Source of the DNA: Chaetoderma sp. LZ-2023a
Taxonomy: Eukaryota; Mollusca; Caudofoveata; Chaetodermatida; Chaetodermatidae
Assembly (NCBI GenBank): GCA_034401795.1
Contig: CM067369.1
Coordinates: 183,249,445-183,313,444 of the forward strand
Direction of reading: 5' to 3'
Length of the DNA stretch: 64,000 nt
Part shown: positions 47,791-59,696 of the stretch, piece by piece
How the letters are laid out: each line of letters begins with the position of its first letter
How positions within the stretch are numbered: position 1 is the stretch's first letter
The notes under the pieces: model-generated
Databases searched by the model: none
What the model was told of the DNA's origin: nothing
The model's input: only the letters and a program-made list of their open reading frames with translations
Translations under genes and position numbers: made by a program

Positions 47791-48084
47791 ATAATGAATG
47801 TATTCAAGGAGACAAGGTAGGTAGGTATAATTAATTCAGTCATCGTACTAAAATGTCATTTTCTTTTGGATTGAGAAATTAGGCTACAGCCATCATTTGC
47901 CATGCCACATTGTTTTCAGGACTGGAATTGACAAAAGGAAGGAGAAAGCAGAAATTGTGATTTTCTAATGGATACTTTTAGCTATTGCCCCGCCCATCTA
48001 TGTAGGCTCCGTCGATGCTTTGCACGTGTTGGGATCAGTTTATATACTTTGAATCCTGAATTCCAAATTTCATGGCAACCATAG

Positions 48085-48215
48085 ATACAGCTAACCTGTT
48101 GAATATTTTGAAACTAATTTCAAGTACTTTGATTTGACTGAAAGATGTTGCTGCCCAACTCACCAAGACAGCAAAGGCTTGCAGTTAAACTAATTCTAAA
48201 ATATTCACCAGCTTT
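48085..48215. repeat. Family B hairpin
   Basis: CCTGTTGAATATTTTGAAACTAATTTCAAG ... GAAAGATGTTGCTGCCC ... CAGTTAAACTAATTCTAAAATATTCACCAG. Contig B: 62640-62760. Confidence 0.65.
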
Positions 48216-48544
48216 CCTTTATGGTAACATTAAAATGAGATATGGACAATTCATCTGATATGTGTAGTAGCTGATCATGTTTCGAACGTACATCAACACG
48301 TTTTACTTCAAATAGACTGTTTCCCTACAGAAATTAGATTATACACTACCACAGATCATCAAATTTTTATTTTTATAAAATCCACGTTAGTAAATCCATT
48401 CGCAGTAGCAGGAAAAACTGAGTCCGTTTAGACGCCATCACCCATCAGTCACCAGCAAAAAATAGGAAGGATAAGTTAGAAATATCCAAATTCTAGAAGA
48501 GACTTTAAGACTCAAATTTGTTCATGAAAATTTCAAACTTCTCA

Positions 48545-48645
48545 TAGACAATGTCCATTTGCAGACCAAGAGCCAGTCATTCCAGTGATACATTAAAAAA
48601 AAAAGTCTTCTCTTGGTCTACAAATGGACATTTTCCTAGATAACT
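48545..48645. mobile_element. MITE family A, shortened
   Basis: AATGTCCATTTGCAGACCAAGAG then directly CCAGTCATTCCAGTGATA and CTTCTCTTGGTCTACAAATGGACATT; most of one arm has been lost. Contig B: 63090-63185. Confidence 0.75.
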
Positions 48646-48814
48646 GAAGAAGCAGTTTCGGTCTGACTTTAGTGCTAGATGGTTAACAATATACGGTGCA
48701 ACATATAGCCGGTATTTTGGTATATACTGTTAGACCCTATGAGCCGACGGCAGCTGTTATGGTCATATACCACCCTCAGACTTTGGCACAGAAATCAAAA
48801 ATAAAACAGCTGAT

Positions 48815-48895
48815 CGTGACGCCATTTTGTAGGAATGAATTAATATGCATGGATTCCCGACCAATCAGACGCATCAATCTTATAGCACGTGATAC
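48815..48895 (-). promoter_or_regulatory. Candidate minus-strand promoter, possibly of the YIPF gene
   Basis: On the minus strand, CACGTG (48891-48886), CTGATTGG (an inverted CCAAT box, 48868-48861) and CAAAATGGCGTC (YY1-type, 48829-48818) follow in this order within 75 bp. They lie about 13 kb upstream of the YIPF start codon, whose exon has an acceptor before the ATG and so needs an upstream first exon. No donor site was clearly identified. Contig B copy: 63365-63438. Confidence 0.3.
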
Positions 48896-48936
48896 GGTAT
48901 TTCCAATACCCATCAGAGCTTGGTACTCGGAACTTA

Positions 48937-49436
48937 NNNNNNNNNNNNNNNNNNNNNNNNNNNNNNNNNNNNNNNNNNNNNNNNNNNNNNNNNNNNNNNN
49001 NNNNNNNNNNNNNNNNNNNNNNNNNNNNNNNNNNNNNNNNNNNNNNNNNNNNNNNNNNNNNNNNNNNNNNNNNNNNNNNNNNNNNNNNNNNNNNNNNNNN
49101 NNNNNNNNNNNNNNNNNNNNNNNNNNNNNNNNNNNNNNNNNNNNNNNNNNNNNNNNNNNNNNNNNNNNNNNNNNNNNNNNNNNNNNNNNNNNNNNNNNNN
49201 NNNNNNNNNNNNNNNNNNNNNNNNNNNNNNNNNNNNNNNNNNNNNNNNNNNNNNNNNNNNNNNNNNNNNNNNNNNNNNNNNNNNNNNNNNNNNNNNNNNN
49301 NNNNNNNNNNNNNNNNNNNNNNNNNNNNNNNNNNNNNNNNNNNNNNNNNNNNNNNNNNNNNNNNNNNNNNNNNNNNNNNNNNNNNNNNNNNNNNNNNNNN
49401 NNNNNNNNNNNNNNNNNNNNNNNNNNNNNNNNNNNN
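48937..49436. other. Assembly gap, 500 N
   Basis: Exactly 500 unknown bases, a placeholder length commonly used for gaps of unknown size. Any open frame through it is meaningless. Confidence 1.
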
Positions 49437-50047
49437 ATTACCTGGGCCACCAACATTTTATGTAGTAATGAAAAGCTAAAAAACATCTATCTAATATCAG
49501 TAATCCATCGAGATTTAACATTTAGAGCGAGCACTCAGCAGAGTAGACTGTCACTCAAGGGTCCTTATTTTTTATTCAGAAATTACTTTTTATTTTTATT
49601 GTGTGATGGTACCGGAACACAAGATTGTAGATCCCGACTCCTGAGATACATAATGGGTACCCATTTGAGAAATTATAGTATGTTGAAAGGAATAATTTAT
49701 TTTAATACAAGGAAGATGGGATTGTGTAATTTTAACTGCCACCCGCCATGCCTGTAAATGTACATAAGTCTTTAATCTTTAGACACAATGGGGAAAATCC
49801 AGAAAAGTTATTGGCAGACTAGTTCCCAAAAACAACAGTTTTGAAAAATCTGTAATTGATTTGTTATTGTCATCCTATATTGTATAAATAACCCTAATTT
49901 CTCGGACCCTCAAATTTCAGCTCGGGGGCCTCCAAATCTCAGAGTATAAGATTCCTTGGATGCCCAAAATTTAGACATGATAAAACCTTGGATGTTATAC
50001 GAATTACAACATATATTTAAATTAAGAATTCGTAATAAAAAACATAC

Positions 50048-50078
50048 CTTGGAACTTTAACTCATGGTTATCCATAGA
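50048..50078 (-). other. YIPF1: Second copy of YIPF coding exon 1 (probably the other haplotype)
   Basis: ATG at 50075-50073, the MDNHELKFQ codons and the GTATGT donor are identical to 35703-35733. No further YIPF exon follows in the right contig because the contig starts at 49437. Should not be annotated as a separate gene. Confidence 0.8.
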
Positions 50079-50630
50079 CTGAAAATGAAAGCAGAACAAA
50101 ATGTCAGAGTATATATATAGATCTCTAACAGTAAATCAGATTGTGTTAAGTCATAATCAGCTCAATCGAAATGTTTACCAGACGCATTTATTTAACACAG
50201 TACATGTCATAATAATGTTAGAACAATTTTTGCTTACACTACCGGTCACAATCACACTAATGACAAAACCAGATATGTGGTTGAAATGCAACCATGAAAC
50301 TCGACTGTACGATTTTGCAATGAACTATGAAGCTTGATTTTAAAATAAATTAAATATAGAAGGCGTATCAATAACATGTCCAAGGTCTTCTAATGGTCAC
50401 CTGAACCACTTGCGTTTAAATACCAGTCGACATGATGGCTAATTTTCGGAAAATCAAAGATAGCCACCAAAGAACCTGACCAATCAAAATTCTCTTTTGA
50501 TATGTTGAAGCCTACCGTGATAGGATAATTCCACCCAAGTTTTGTTTGAAATCTGGACACTAATTAAGGTGTCACGTTTTCAATGGTCCTGGAAAAGAAA
50601 ATTCAAATGGCCACCAAAAAAAATAACCAA

Positions 50631-51892
50631 CTAGGCTTGCACGATTATGCAGTTTTCATAATCGCAATCATTTTGAAAAAAATAATCATGATTTTTGATT
50701 AAATCGTACATACTATTCTGCGTTAGGGTGGGGAACTTGAAGAGTTTTATTCAACACAAATAACTATGTAACCAGAAATATTTCGACTAGTTCAAGTGCT
50801 AGTATTGATATTTAAAAAAATACTACAAACTTTACTTCGAATGAGAATTGGTAACATAACGCTAAAAGAACGAAAATTGGTATCGCTAACAACTAAAACC
50901 GCCTCCAGTCTAATTGCCACATAGTAATAGGTGTTGAGAAATGCCATTACAACCCTTTAGAGTACTAATTCCGAACACAATATCGCTACAATCTGGCAAG
51001 CCTGGCCCAATGTACTTGTAAGCGCCCACCATAAAATGATCCAAAGTGGAATCAAATGTGCGAGAAAATTTGCTTGAACAACCGAGAATTAAAATGTGAG
51101 AGATTGCTTCTTATGTTGGCAACAAAATGACACTTTTGCGATTGGAGACAAATGACATGTTCTCGGGAGATTTCATACACTACAGGAGTTTGAGACGGAA
51201 GCTAGATTGCATTATCATAACCCTTCCTGTTATCAAATGGGTACACATTTTACTGTGATCGAATTTAAAGTACGATACTCGGATACCATCATGCAATGCT
51301 AATATATAGCAATATTCGAGTTCGCAGTCCAGGATATTTATATCCGAGTACCTGCTCTAAAATCTTTTAGTACTTCATAATTTGATTTAACCAGAGCGGA
51401 TTAATAATACCACGTGATTTATTATCTTTTTTCTCGACATTTTATATCAAATTTGGATTCATTTTGATGTGATAAATGGCCTTTATTAAAGATGCACATT
51501 ATTTAGGCAGCCCCATTTAATACTTTCACTCCCGCGATGTTTTTGAGATGTAAATTAAACAGAGTCACGGGGCAGCAAGAATTTGTAGCAGGAAATTGTT
51601 CAATTTGCGTGCTAGTGTCTATCAGTTTTAAACATTTTAGAGAATTCATTTCAACTTTTTGTTGAAATATACCTAAAATATGGCCACCCCCTTTATCCGA
51701 GATGCTTGTTTGGTAATTTAACACCTCTTGTCCAAATAGAATCCTAGGCTACTAATAAACAATGTATGTTTCCTTGCATTTTGAAAAACAATCTTGGAGA
51801 TTGAAAATCTTCGATTGTTTAGTTTTGTAATCGTCAACAATCATATTTTAAAGAATAATCATGATTAATCGAATAATCGAATAATTGTGCAA
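50631..51892. mobile_element. hAT-like element, contig B copy with lost right terminus
   Basis: Left end CTAGGCTTGCACGATTAT as in copy 1. At the right, ATAATTGTGCA joins directly to ACCAAAATTCTG, lacking the AGCCTAGGACCA of copy 1. Confidence 0.7.
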
Positions 51893-53289
51893 CCAAAATT
51901 CTGAATAGTTGTCCTAGAGCCTACCACTATAGAATCCTTCCAGCCAAATTTGGATAAAATCCACCAAGCGGTTATGGGAGATACATTTTGACAATTTCCA
52001 GTAAATTTTTTGAATAGATGTTCTGGAGCCTACCGCGATAGGGTCTGTCCAGCCAACTAGGGTTTAAATCTGTCAAGCGGTTAATGATAAGCAGCGTTTT
52101 GACAATTTTTCATAAAATCTAAGATTTTCACCCAAAAATGTTTACCAGCCAATATTGTGTATACATGTTCTGAAGCTTAGCCCCATAGGATCCTTCCACT
52201 CAAAGTAAGTTGAAATCCGCCAAGTGGTTATTGAGTAGGGGTTGGCAATTTCTGGTAAATTTTTCATAAAATCTCTGATTTTCTAAATTCTGTATAAAAT
52301 TCTGAAGCCTACCCCATTGTGTTCTTCCAGCCAAAGTATATTGAAATCTGTCAAGCGGTTAATGAGGATTAGCGTTTTGACAATTTCCATTACATTTTTC
52401 ACAAAATCTCAGATTTTCACCAACAGACTGGACCAATCAAAATTCTGTATACAAGCTCTGAAGCCTAGCCCGATAGGGTCCTTCCAGTCACAGTAGGTTG
52501 AAATCCTCCAAGCGATTAATGAGGAGCAGCACTTTGACAATTTCAGGTAAATTTTTCGTCAAATCTAGGATTTTCACCCCAAAATTGGACTAATCTAAAT
52601 TCTCTATACAAATTTTGAATCCTACGCCCATTCTGAAGCTCCCAGGCAAATTAGGTCGAAATCTGCCAAGCATGCGTATCAGTGACCTTGACCTTTCTAC
52701 CCCAACATCATTGTGCGATGCAGTGTCATTATAAGGAGGCTTGGGTCCAGTATGATTAACCAAATATGAGATAAAAACAGAAAGGTTGAGGCTAAACTGA
52801 AAATGTTAAAGTTGAAAAAGTTTTTTTACCAAGGTCACAGTGACCTTGACCCTTTGATTCCAAAATGACTGTGCGTTGCCGGGTCATTTTAAGGAGGCAT
52901 TGTCTAAATTTGGGTCCTGTATGATTAACAAAATATGAGACATAAACAGAAAAGTTGAGCTAAATGGAAATGTTAGTTGAAAAAGGATTTTGCCACGGTC
53001 ACGGTGACCGTGACCTTTTGACCTCAAGGTCAGTTTGTGATTTGCGTGTCATTATAAGGAACCATGTTCCCAAGTTTGGGTTCAGTATGATTAACCAAAC
53101 ATGAGATATAAATCGAAAAGTTGAGCTAAACGCAAATTGGACGCCGCCAGACGATGTGCAGGTATCGCAATATCTTGTTTTAGTTCGTAAAGTCTAGCTA
53201 ACAAAGAGTGGAAAGAATTGTGTTCAATGGTAAAATGATATGTATGATTACTGTATGCTGTGGCTGTAGTAGAAGCACCCTACAGCTGC

Positions 53290-54080
53290 AATCAGTCCTT
53301 CTTCGCTTTTGCCCACTCTGTCTTGCCCTCAGCCAAATTCCTTAGCCTCCTCAGGTCCATTCTTGACTGAGTGTACCGAGTCCTGCTTTCTTGAGGTCAC
53401 CTCGTACGTAGCATGCTTAGCAGATTTATGCAATGACATCCTCTGCTGGCTTTGTATTTGCTGGCTCTGAGTAGGGCAAATTCCAAGGCTGTCTGTGCTG
53501 GTGTTTCTTCTGGCAACCTTAGCACATAGCCAAACATGAACCATCTTTGCTGGGCAACTTTTACAGACAGCGGCGAGGTATTACACATCTTGTATAGTGC
53601 ATCATTGGAAACTATGCTGTCTGGCCATCGGCGTCCAGTGATGGTGCGTAGGTGTTTGCGGTGGCAGACATCAAGTTTATCTAGAGCTACCTTTGGAGCT
53701 GCCCAGCAACAAGGATACGCAAGTTGCATTGTATAACCGTAGCCTTTTTATCAAGGGCATCTTTGATCTACCAATCCATAGCTTCCAGAAGGACTGTAAA
53801 GCTATGTTCACCATGACGCATCGTGCAGCAATGTCAGCAGTACTGCAAAACAGTGAGCCTAAGATTTTACTTTTCCTCCATGGTTCGCCGCCACGAAGTG
53901 GATCGTCATTTTCTTTAGTTTCATGCTTTGTAGATAGGTATATATGGGTGAACTCTGTTTTGGATACATTCAGAGATTTTCAATTTCTAGTTTACTTGCA
54001 GCTATTGGGAGAACTTCGTCAAGGACATGATATACCAAAGGAAATGTGCCAATTTCAAAATATGGATGCGCTCTACTAAA
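53290..54080 (-). pseudogene. Reverse transcriptase C-terminal fragment, contig B copy
   Basis: Minus-strand frame 53729-53397 reads KLDVCHRKHLRTITGRRWPD through FGYVLRLPEETPAQTALEF, matching 38985-39770 with a few changes. Confidence 0.8.
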
Positions 54081-54145
54081 TTTGAATCCATCTGAGAACG
54101 ATATTATTAATATCTGTAATCATATTAAATCCAGATTAAGTGATA

Positions 54146-55130
54146 AGGGCCTGTGGTGCTCACCTGGACCATTGGCATTTAAACCATTTACATTCAAATA
54201 GACATGATGGATGATTTTCAGAAAATCCAAGATGGCCACCAAAAATTTACCTATCAAGATTCTTGTTCAATAAGTTGAAGCCTACCATCATAGGATCGTT
54301 CCACCCAAGTGTTGTTGAAATCAGGATATTGATTGAAGGAGTACTGTTTTTAGATGGTTTCAGAAAACTTTCAGAAAATCATGGCTGCCAAATCACTGAC
54401 CTACAAGAAATCTGAATAGAATATCTAGACGCTATGACAATAGGATCCTTTGGTTGAAATTGCACAAGCGATTAATGAAGAGTAGCATTTTATATGAATT
54501 CCCATTTTTTGGAAAATCCAAGATGGCCACCAGCAAAATCAATCTGTCAAAATTCTGTATACATGTTGTGAAGCGGACTGACTTAGGGTTCTTCTAGTCA
54601 TGGTTGGTTGAAATCGGCAAGGTGGTTGGTTAATGAGGAGTAGCCTTTTAAACGATTTCCCAAAATGTTAAGAAAATCCAAGATGGCCACCGGAAAAATT
54701 TACCAATCAAAATTCTGTATAATTGTTCTGCAGCCTACCACCCTAGGCTCATTCCAGCCAGTCTGGGTGAAATCGCCCCAGCAGTTAATGAGGAGTAGCG
54801 TTTTAAACGATTTTCAGCCATTTTTCAGAAAATTCAAGATGGTCACCGAGCAAATTCACCAATTAAAATTCGGTATACAAGCTCTGACGTATACCACTTT
54901 GGGTCCTTCCAGCCGAGTTTGTTTCAACACATTTAAGAGGTTAATGAGTAGTCTTTTAACTGATTTCCAGAAATTTTCAGAAAATCCAAGATGGCCATCG
55001 GAAAAACTGACCAATCAAAATTCTGTATACAAGTTCTGAAACCTACAAGCCTAGTATCCTTCCAGCCAAGTCTGGGTAAAATTGCTCAAGCAGTTGATGA
55101 GTAGCGTTTTAAACGATTTCCTGCCATTTA
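54146..55130. repeat. Family C array, contig B copy
   Basis: Left end AAGGGCCTGTGGTGCTCACCTGGACC and the same monomer order as 39826-40800. Small length changes occur between monomers, for example an extra GGTT before TAATGAGGAGTAG near 54625. Confidence 0.8.
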
Positions 55131-55486
55131 CCAATGGAATGACAGGATCATTATGACTGGAGGCCCTAAGGCAGCAACAGCTCCCAGTAATATATTTTCA
55201 AAATATTCAACAGAATATGCTTTAATTTGTAAAGAATTACACCTGTATCAAGGAACCACCATCTTAATGGCCCTCAAAACAGGTGTACACTATACACAGG
55301 TTTGACTGTGTATTGAATAGCGTGCAGGCGACATGTTAGGGGTTTTCCCAGTAATGAGGCAGTTTCACAGTTTCAGTTCAGTTTCACTTTGCAGCCGACG
55401 TGCTAGATGATTTCCCAGTAATGTGGAAGTCAGCAGCAGCAATTTCCAATTTAGACAAGCGGCTACAAATGTATCAGATTTTGGTC

Positions 55487-55816
55487 CGGCATCGCTTGAA
55501 TTATCTGAATCAACTTATCGGCTATTTGAGCCAGAGAATTTCACAAGTTTGAAAGTTCCAACATAACCATCACTTTCACATCTCTCATAATCTCTGCTAA
55601 CACAGTTTAGAAAATAACAAGAAAGGAGTCTGGTATTCAGTGCTCTATCTTCATTCACTGAAGCCACTGAAAGTAGTTTGTGTCCCCTTTATGGTATAAT
55701 TTGCCCTCAGACAATCTGTCTCCAGTTCTATGGCACTCACATAATAAAACCTACCCTGGTTTGATTTTCTCCAGATGTAGTTTATCTATCCAGGGAATCC
55801 AGTTATCATTTTGTTC
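55487..55816. other. 330-bp segment present only in contig B
   Basis: It starts CGGCATCGCTTGAATTATCT and ends ATTTTGTTC. In copy 1 TTTTGGTC joins directly to TAAAAATGCTG. TTTTGGTC (55479-55486) and TTTTGTTC (55809-55816) flank and end the segment, 7 of 8 bases alike. This fits a deletion in copy 1 between short repeats, or an insertion with an 8-bp duplication. No repeat family or gene was recognised inside. Confidence 0.85.
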
Positions 55817-56301
55817 CTAAAAATGCTGTCCAACGGTATCATTTCCTAACCATCCTGCTTGGATTGGGATTTTTTCTCACCTGGTCTGAATGAATTTTAG
55901 AGTATTCGAAAATCCATTGGTATGACCGTGACCTATATATGGCTTCCTGTGCTTTGGTTCACCTCTAGTGACATCTAGTGGCTGATGTTAGAATCAAACT
56001 GAAGACACTAATTCTAGCAGTACTGATAACAGTATGATTCCACCGCTTCTTCCACCACCTCTGACTAGTTTTGTTTATAATGCCCTAGAGTTTCTTTCAC
56101 TGAACAGAATCCTATAGGAATGGTTTCATTTGAAAGAGAACATGTTTAGGAACAAAATGATATATAACTTCCCTTGATAGATAAACTACATCATGGAGAA
56201 AATAAAACTTGTAATGACATAAAAAGTTTAAAGTGTAACAAATCCACCAATTTTGACATGGCTCTGATCCGATCGAAGCCCTACCCAAAATACTGAAATC
56301 T

Positions 56302-58355
56302 ATGGAATCATCAGCTACCAGCACCATAGGTGTTCTTAAAAACAACCGAACTAGGTATAATGACGACCCTCTAGTAATAAAACTGTCAGCAGAGCAGAAA
56401 GCATTACGGCTGCGCATCTATCAAAGTGGCCAAAGTGAAGACCGCACCAAACTACACCAGGAGCGCAATGACATTTTGCGCCACATTAGTGAACGCTTAA
56501 AAGATCTTGCTACTCAACAAGCAGACTCCCTAGCAGATGAAATCACTGCCACGGATGACTGTCACAAAATGTTTCAGGCAGCCCAGGCCCTGAGAGTTAC
56601 TGACTACACACCACCACTCACTGTACACAACTCTGAAGGACACTTTATCGGGACTGACCAGGGCAAAGCAGAGGCATTTCGAGAATGATTCAAGGAACAG
56701 TTCACTGACCACAATGATGAGCCCTTGCACCCATTCTCAGGAGACCCAAGGCCATTAATAACACCAATTAAAACAGTATAAGTTGAGAAGGCACTTACAT
56801 GTAAAGCCCTGAAAAATGGACATACATCTGGACCTGATGGCATGAGCAATGAACTATTCAAATATGCAAGTGACATCTCAAAACCGATCATGTGCCTAAT
56901 TAATTCAGCTTTTATGCACCACATTCCCATCGACGCTGTAGGCCAAGGCACCCTTATCACATTACCCAAGCCCAAGAAGCCACCTGGCCCCCCTTGCCAA
57001 TCTGCAGAAGCCACCTGCCCCCTCCCCCCAGCCAATCTGCGGCCCATTGTGCTCCTCAACAGCATACGGAAAATCCTATCCAATGTTACTCTATGCTGCA
57101 TCTGAGACAAGATCAATGACTTCACTGGATAATGTCAAAGTGGCTTCAAACATGGACGCAGCTGCGCAGACATTGTATGGGCTCAACGCATGCTTGTGTC
57201 GGTAGTCATGTACAAACACTGAGATTTCCACAAAATGGGCATTGACATGTCACGAGCCTTCGACACAATTAAACGCTCAAAGATCCTAGATGTACTATGT
57301 CAGGCCAGTTGCAATGAACATGAGCTACAACTAGTGAGACTACTGCTGGAAGACACCAAGCTGAGAGTACGAGTCAAGTCAGTGAAGTCTGCAGAGTGTG
57401 AGACATCAATCGGCTCCACACAGGGAGATGGTCTACATGTGTATCTCTGGTGCTTTTCACCTGTTACCTTGCTGCTGCATTGAAATCCATACGGGAAAGT
57501 TCCACAAGACCAAAACCCCAAGTGTCAATACTGGGTATGCCGCTAGAGATGGAATATGCTGATGATGTGGACTTCATAGATGAGGAAAAGAAACCCCTTG
57601 ACGAACTTCTCCAAATAGCTGCAAGCAAACTAAAAATTGAGAATCGCTTTATGAATGAATCCAAAACAGAGTTCACCCACATATACCTATCTACAAAGCA
57701 TGAAACTAAAGAACATCATGATCTGCTTAGTGGCGGCGAACCATGGAGGAAAAGTAGAATCCTGGGCTCACTGCTTTGCAGTACTGCATGCTGCGTCATG
57801 GGGAACATAGTTTTCCAGTCCTTCTGGAAGCTATGGATTCGTAGATCAAAGATGTGCTTGATTAAAAGGCTACATTTATACAATGTAACCTGTGTATCCT
57901 TGATGATGTATAACTGTAACAGCGGGGCAGCTCCAGACAAACTCGATGCCTGCCACCACAAACACCATCACTGGACACCGATGGCCAGACAGCATAATTT
58001 CCAATGATTACTATACAAGATGTGTAATATGTCGCCGCTGTCTGTAAAAGTCGCCCAGCAAAGATGGTCCATGTTTGGCCATGTGCTAAGGATGCCAGAA
58101 GAGACACCAGCACAGAGAGCCTTGGAATTCGCCCTACTCGGAGCCAGCAAATACAATGCCAGGAGAGGACGTCATTGCATAAATCGCCTAAGCATGCTAC
58201 GAGGTGACCTCAAGAAAGCAGGACTCGGTACACTCAAGTCAAGAATGGACCTGAGGAAGCTAAGAATTACGGTTGAGGACAAGACACAGTGGGCAACTGA
58301 AGGACTGATTGCAGTTGTAGGATGTTTCTACTACTACAGCTGCAGAATACAGTAA
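56302..58355 (+). pseudogene. Reverse transcriptase pseudogene, contig B copy with additional stops
   Basis: Same element as 41663-43720. Three stops are new relative to copy 1: TGG to TGA at 56686-56688, CGA to TGA at 57103-57105, and TCA to TAA at 57130-57132. The shared stops and frameshift are also present, as are SRAFDTI and EYADDVDFIDEE. Confidence 0.85.
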
Positions 58356-59194
58356 TCATACACACCATTTAAACCCTCTATCTACCTTTCAAAGCAGTCA
58401 TACTGATACAGGTGAACTGTTATATATTTTGAAAATAATTTGTCTGGAAAGCATAATTGCCACTTAAAGCAGCAAGACGGTCAGGACCTTCCAGCAAATA
58501 ATTCTCAAAATGTTCAATGGAATCCTTCATTGTCATTTCTGCTCATTTATCATTGAGTGTTGAGAAATGTAGACGGGAACTTATTCGAACAGCTCTGCAA
58601 ATGCACAAGCCTTAGGTCAACAAATACTTGGCCTCGGCAATTATACACCTATTGCTAAGATACCATTCAAGCATGCTAGTCCTGACAATGAAATTGGACA
58701 ACGCCCATTATTTCAGGTTTTATAGACCTCCCACCTCTTAACCGTTTAACACTCAATCTGGTGAGAAAAACCTACAGTGGTCTTGCAAAATGTCAATTTG
58801 CAGACCAAGAGGAAGACTATTTCTGAAAATTTAACACTGTTCCAAAAATAATCTCTTGGATTGCAAATTGACAATTTCTATGAGAAAATGTTCCTGGAAT
58901 AATTGATGGTTAACCCTAAGGAACCTACACGCGCAAAGTGTACAAATAAACATAAGAACCATCTGGACGCCTTTCAATAAGCGGACGTGCCAAACTACGC
59001 GCTGTCTGGACGGTTTTAAGAGCACCAGTTTTCGATCGCTAAATACGCACGCATTACTGGCGTTTTATCCAATCAAACTTAGCGTTACATTAAGTTAGAT
59101 GATTGAATTTTATAAATCCACTGTTGACTGGTATATATATTTCCGAAAAAGTTGGCCCCGATCCCAGGATGATTCATAATAAGGAAAAATTAGT

Positions 59195-59696
59195 GTTACC
59201 TCTCCGGGATGTAGAAATTGTTTGAGTGTACATGTAGCTTTCGTGACCATCTCGGTCACTTATTCAGATGAACGCTCTGGAGTCATCTACAAGATCGAAT
59301 GTGACCAATGTGAGGGGACATACATAGGCGAAACCAAAGGCCTCTCAGTGCCAGAGTCAAAGAACATCTTAAAATCAATTCCAACTCAGCTGTGGCAGAA
59401 CATACAGAATCCACTGGCCACGTCATCCCTGCCAGCAGTGCCTCGGTCATCAACATTGAGACCAACTTATTCAAACGGAAGGTTAAAGAGGCCATAGAAA
59501 TCTACAAGCATCAACCAACCATGAACAGAGATGAGGGCTACCATATACCAGCAGTCTACCAGTCCATGCTGTCACGTGACTCCACAAGATCTGACCAGAG
59601 TGACGTTGCCAGCGACCGTCAGTTAGTGCTGAAGAAGTGACCGAGATGGTCACGAAAGCTACACTCAAACAATTTCTACATCCCGGAAAAGTAACT
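59195..59696 (+). pseudogene. Penelope-type GIY-YIG fragment with inverted repeats, contig B copy
   Basis: GVIYKIECDQCEGTYIGET and, after the same frameshift, an 82-codon frame MAEHTESTGHVIPASSASVI ... SMLSRDSTRSDQSDVASDRQ ending LKK. Inverted repeats at 59195-59267 and 59628-59696. Copy 1 lost two bases after SMLS (GTCGTGAC against GTCACGTGAC), truncating its frame. Confidence 0.85.

Noticed and set aside
48696-49757. Long open frames crossing the N gap on both strands
   Set aside because: They consist mostly of unknown residues; the run of N simply lacks stop codons.
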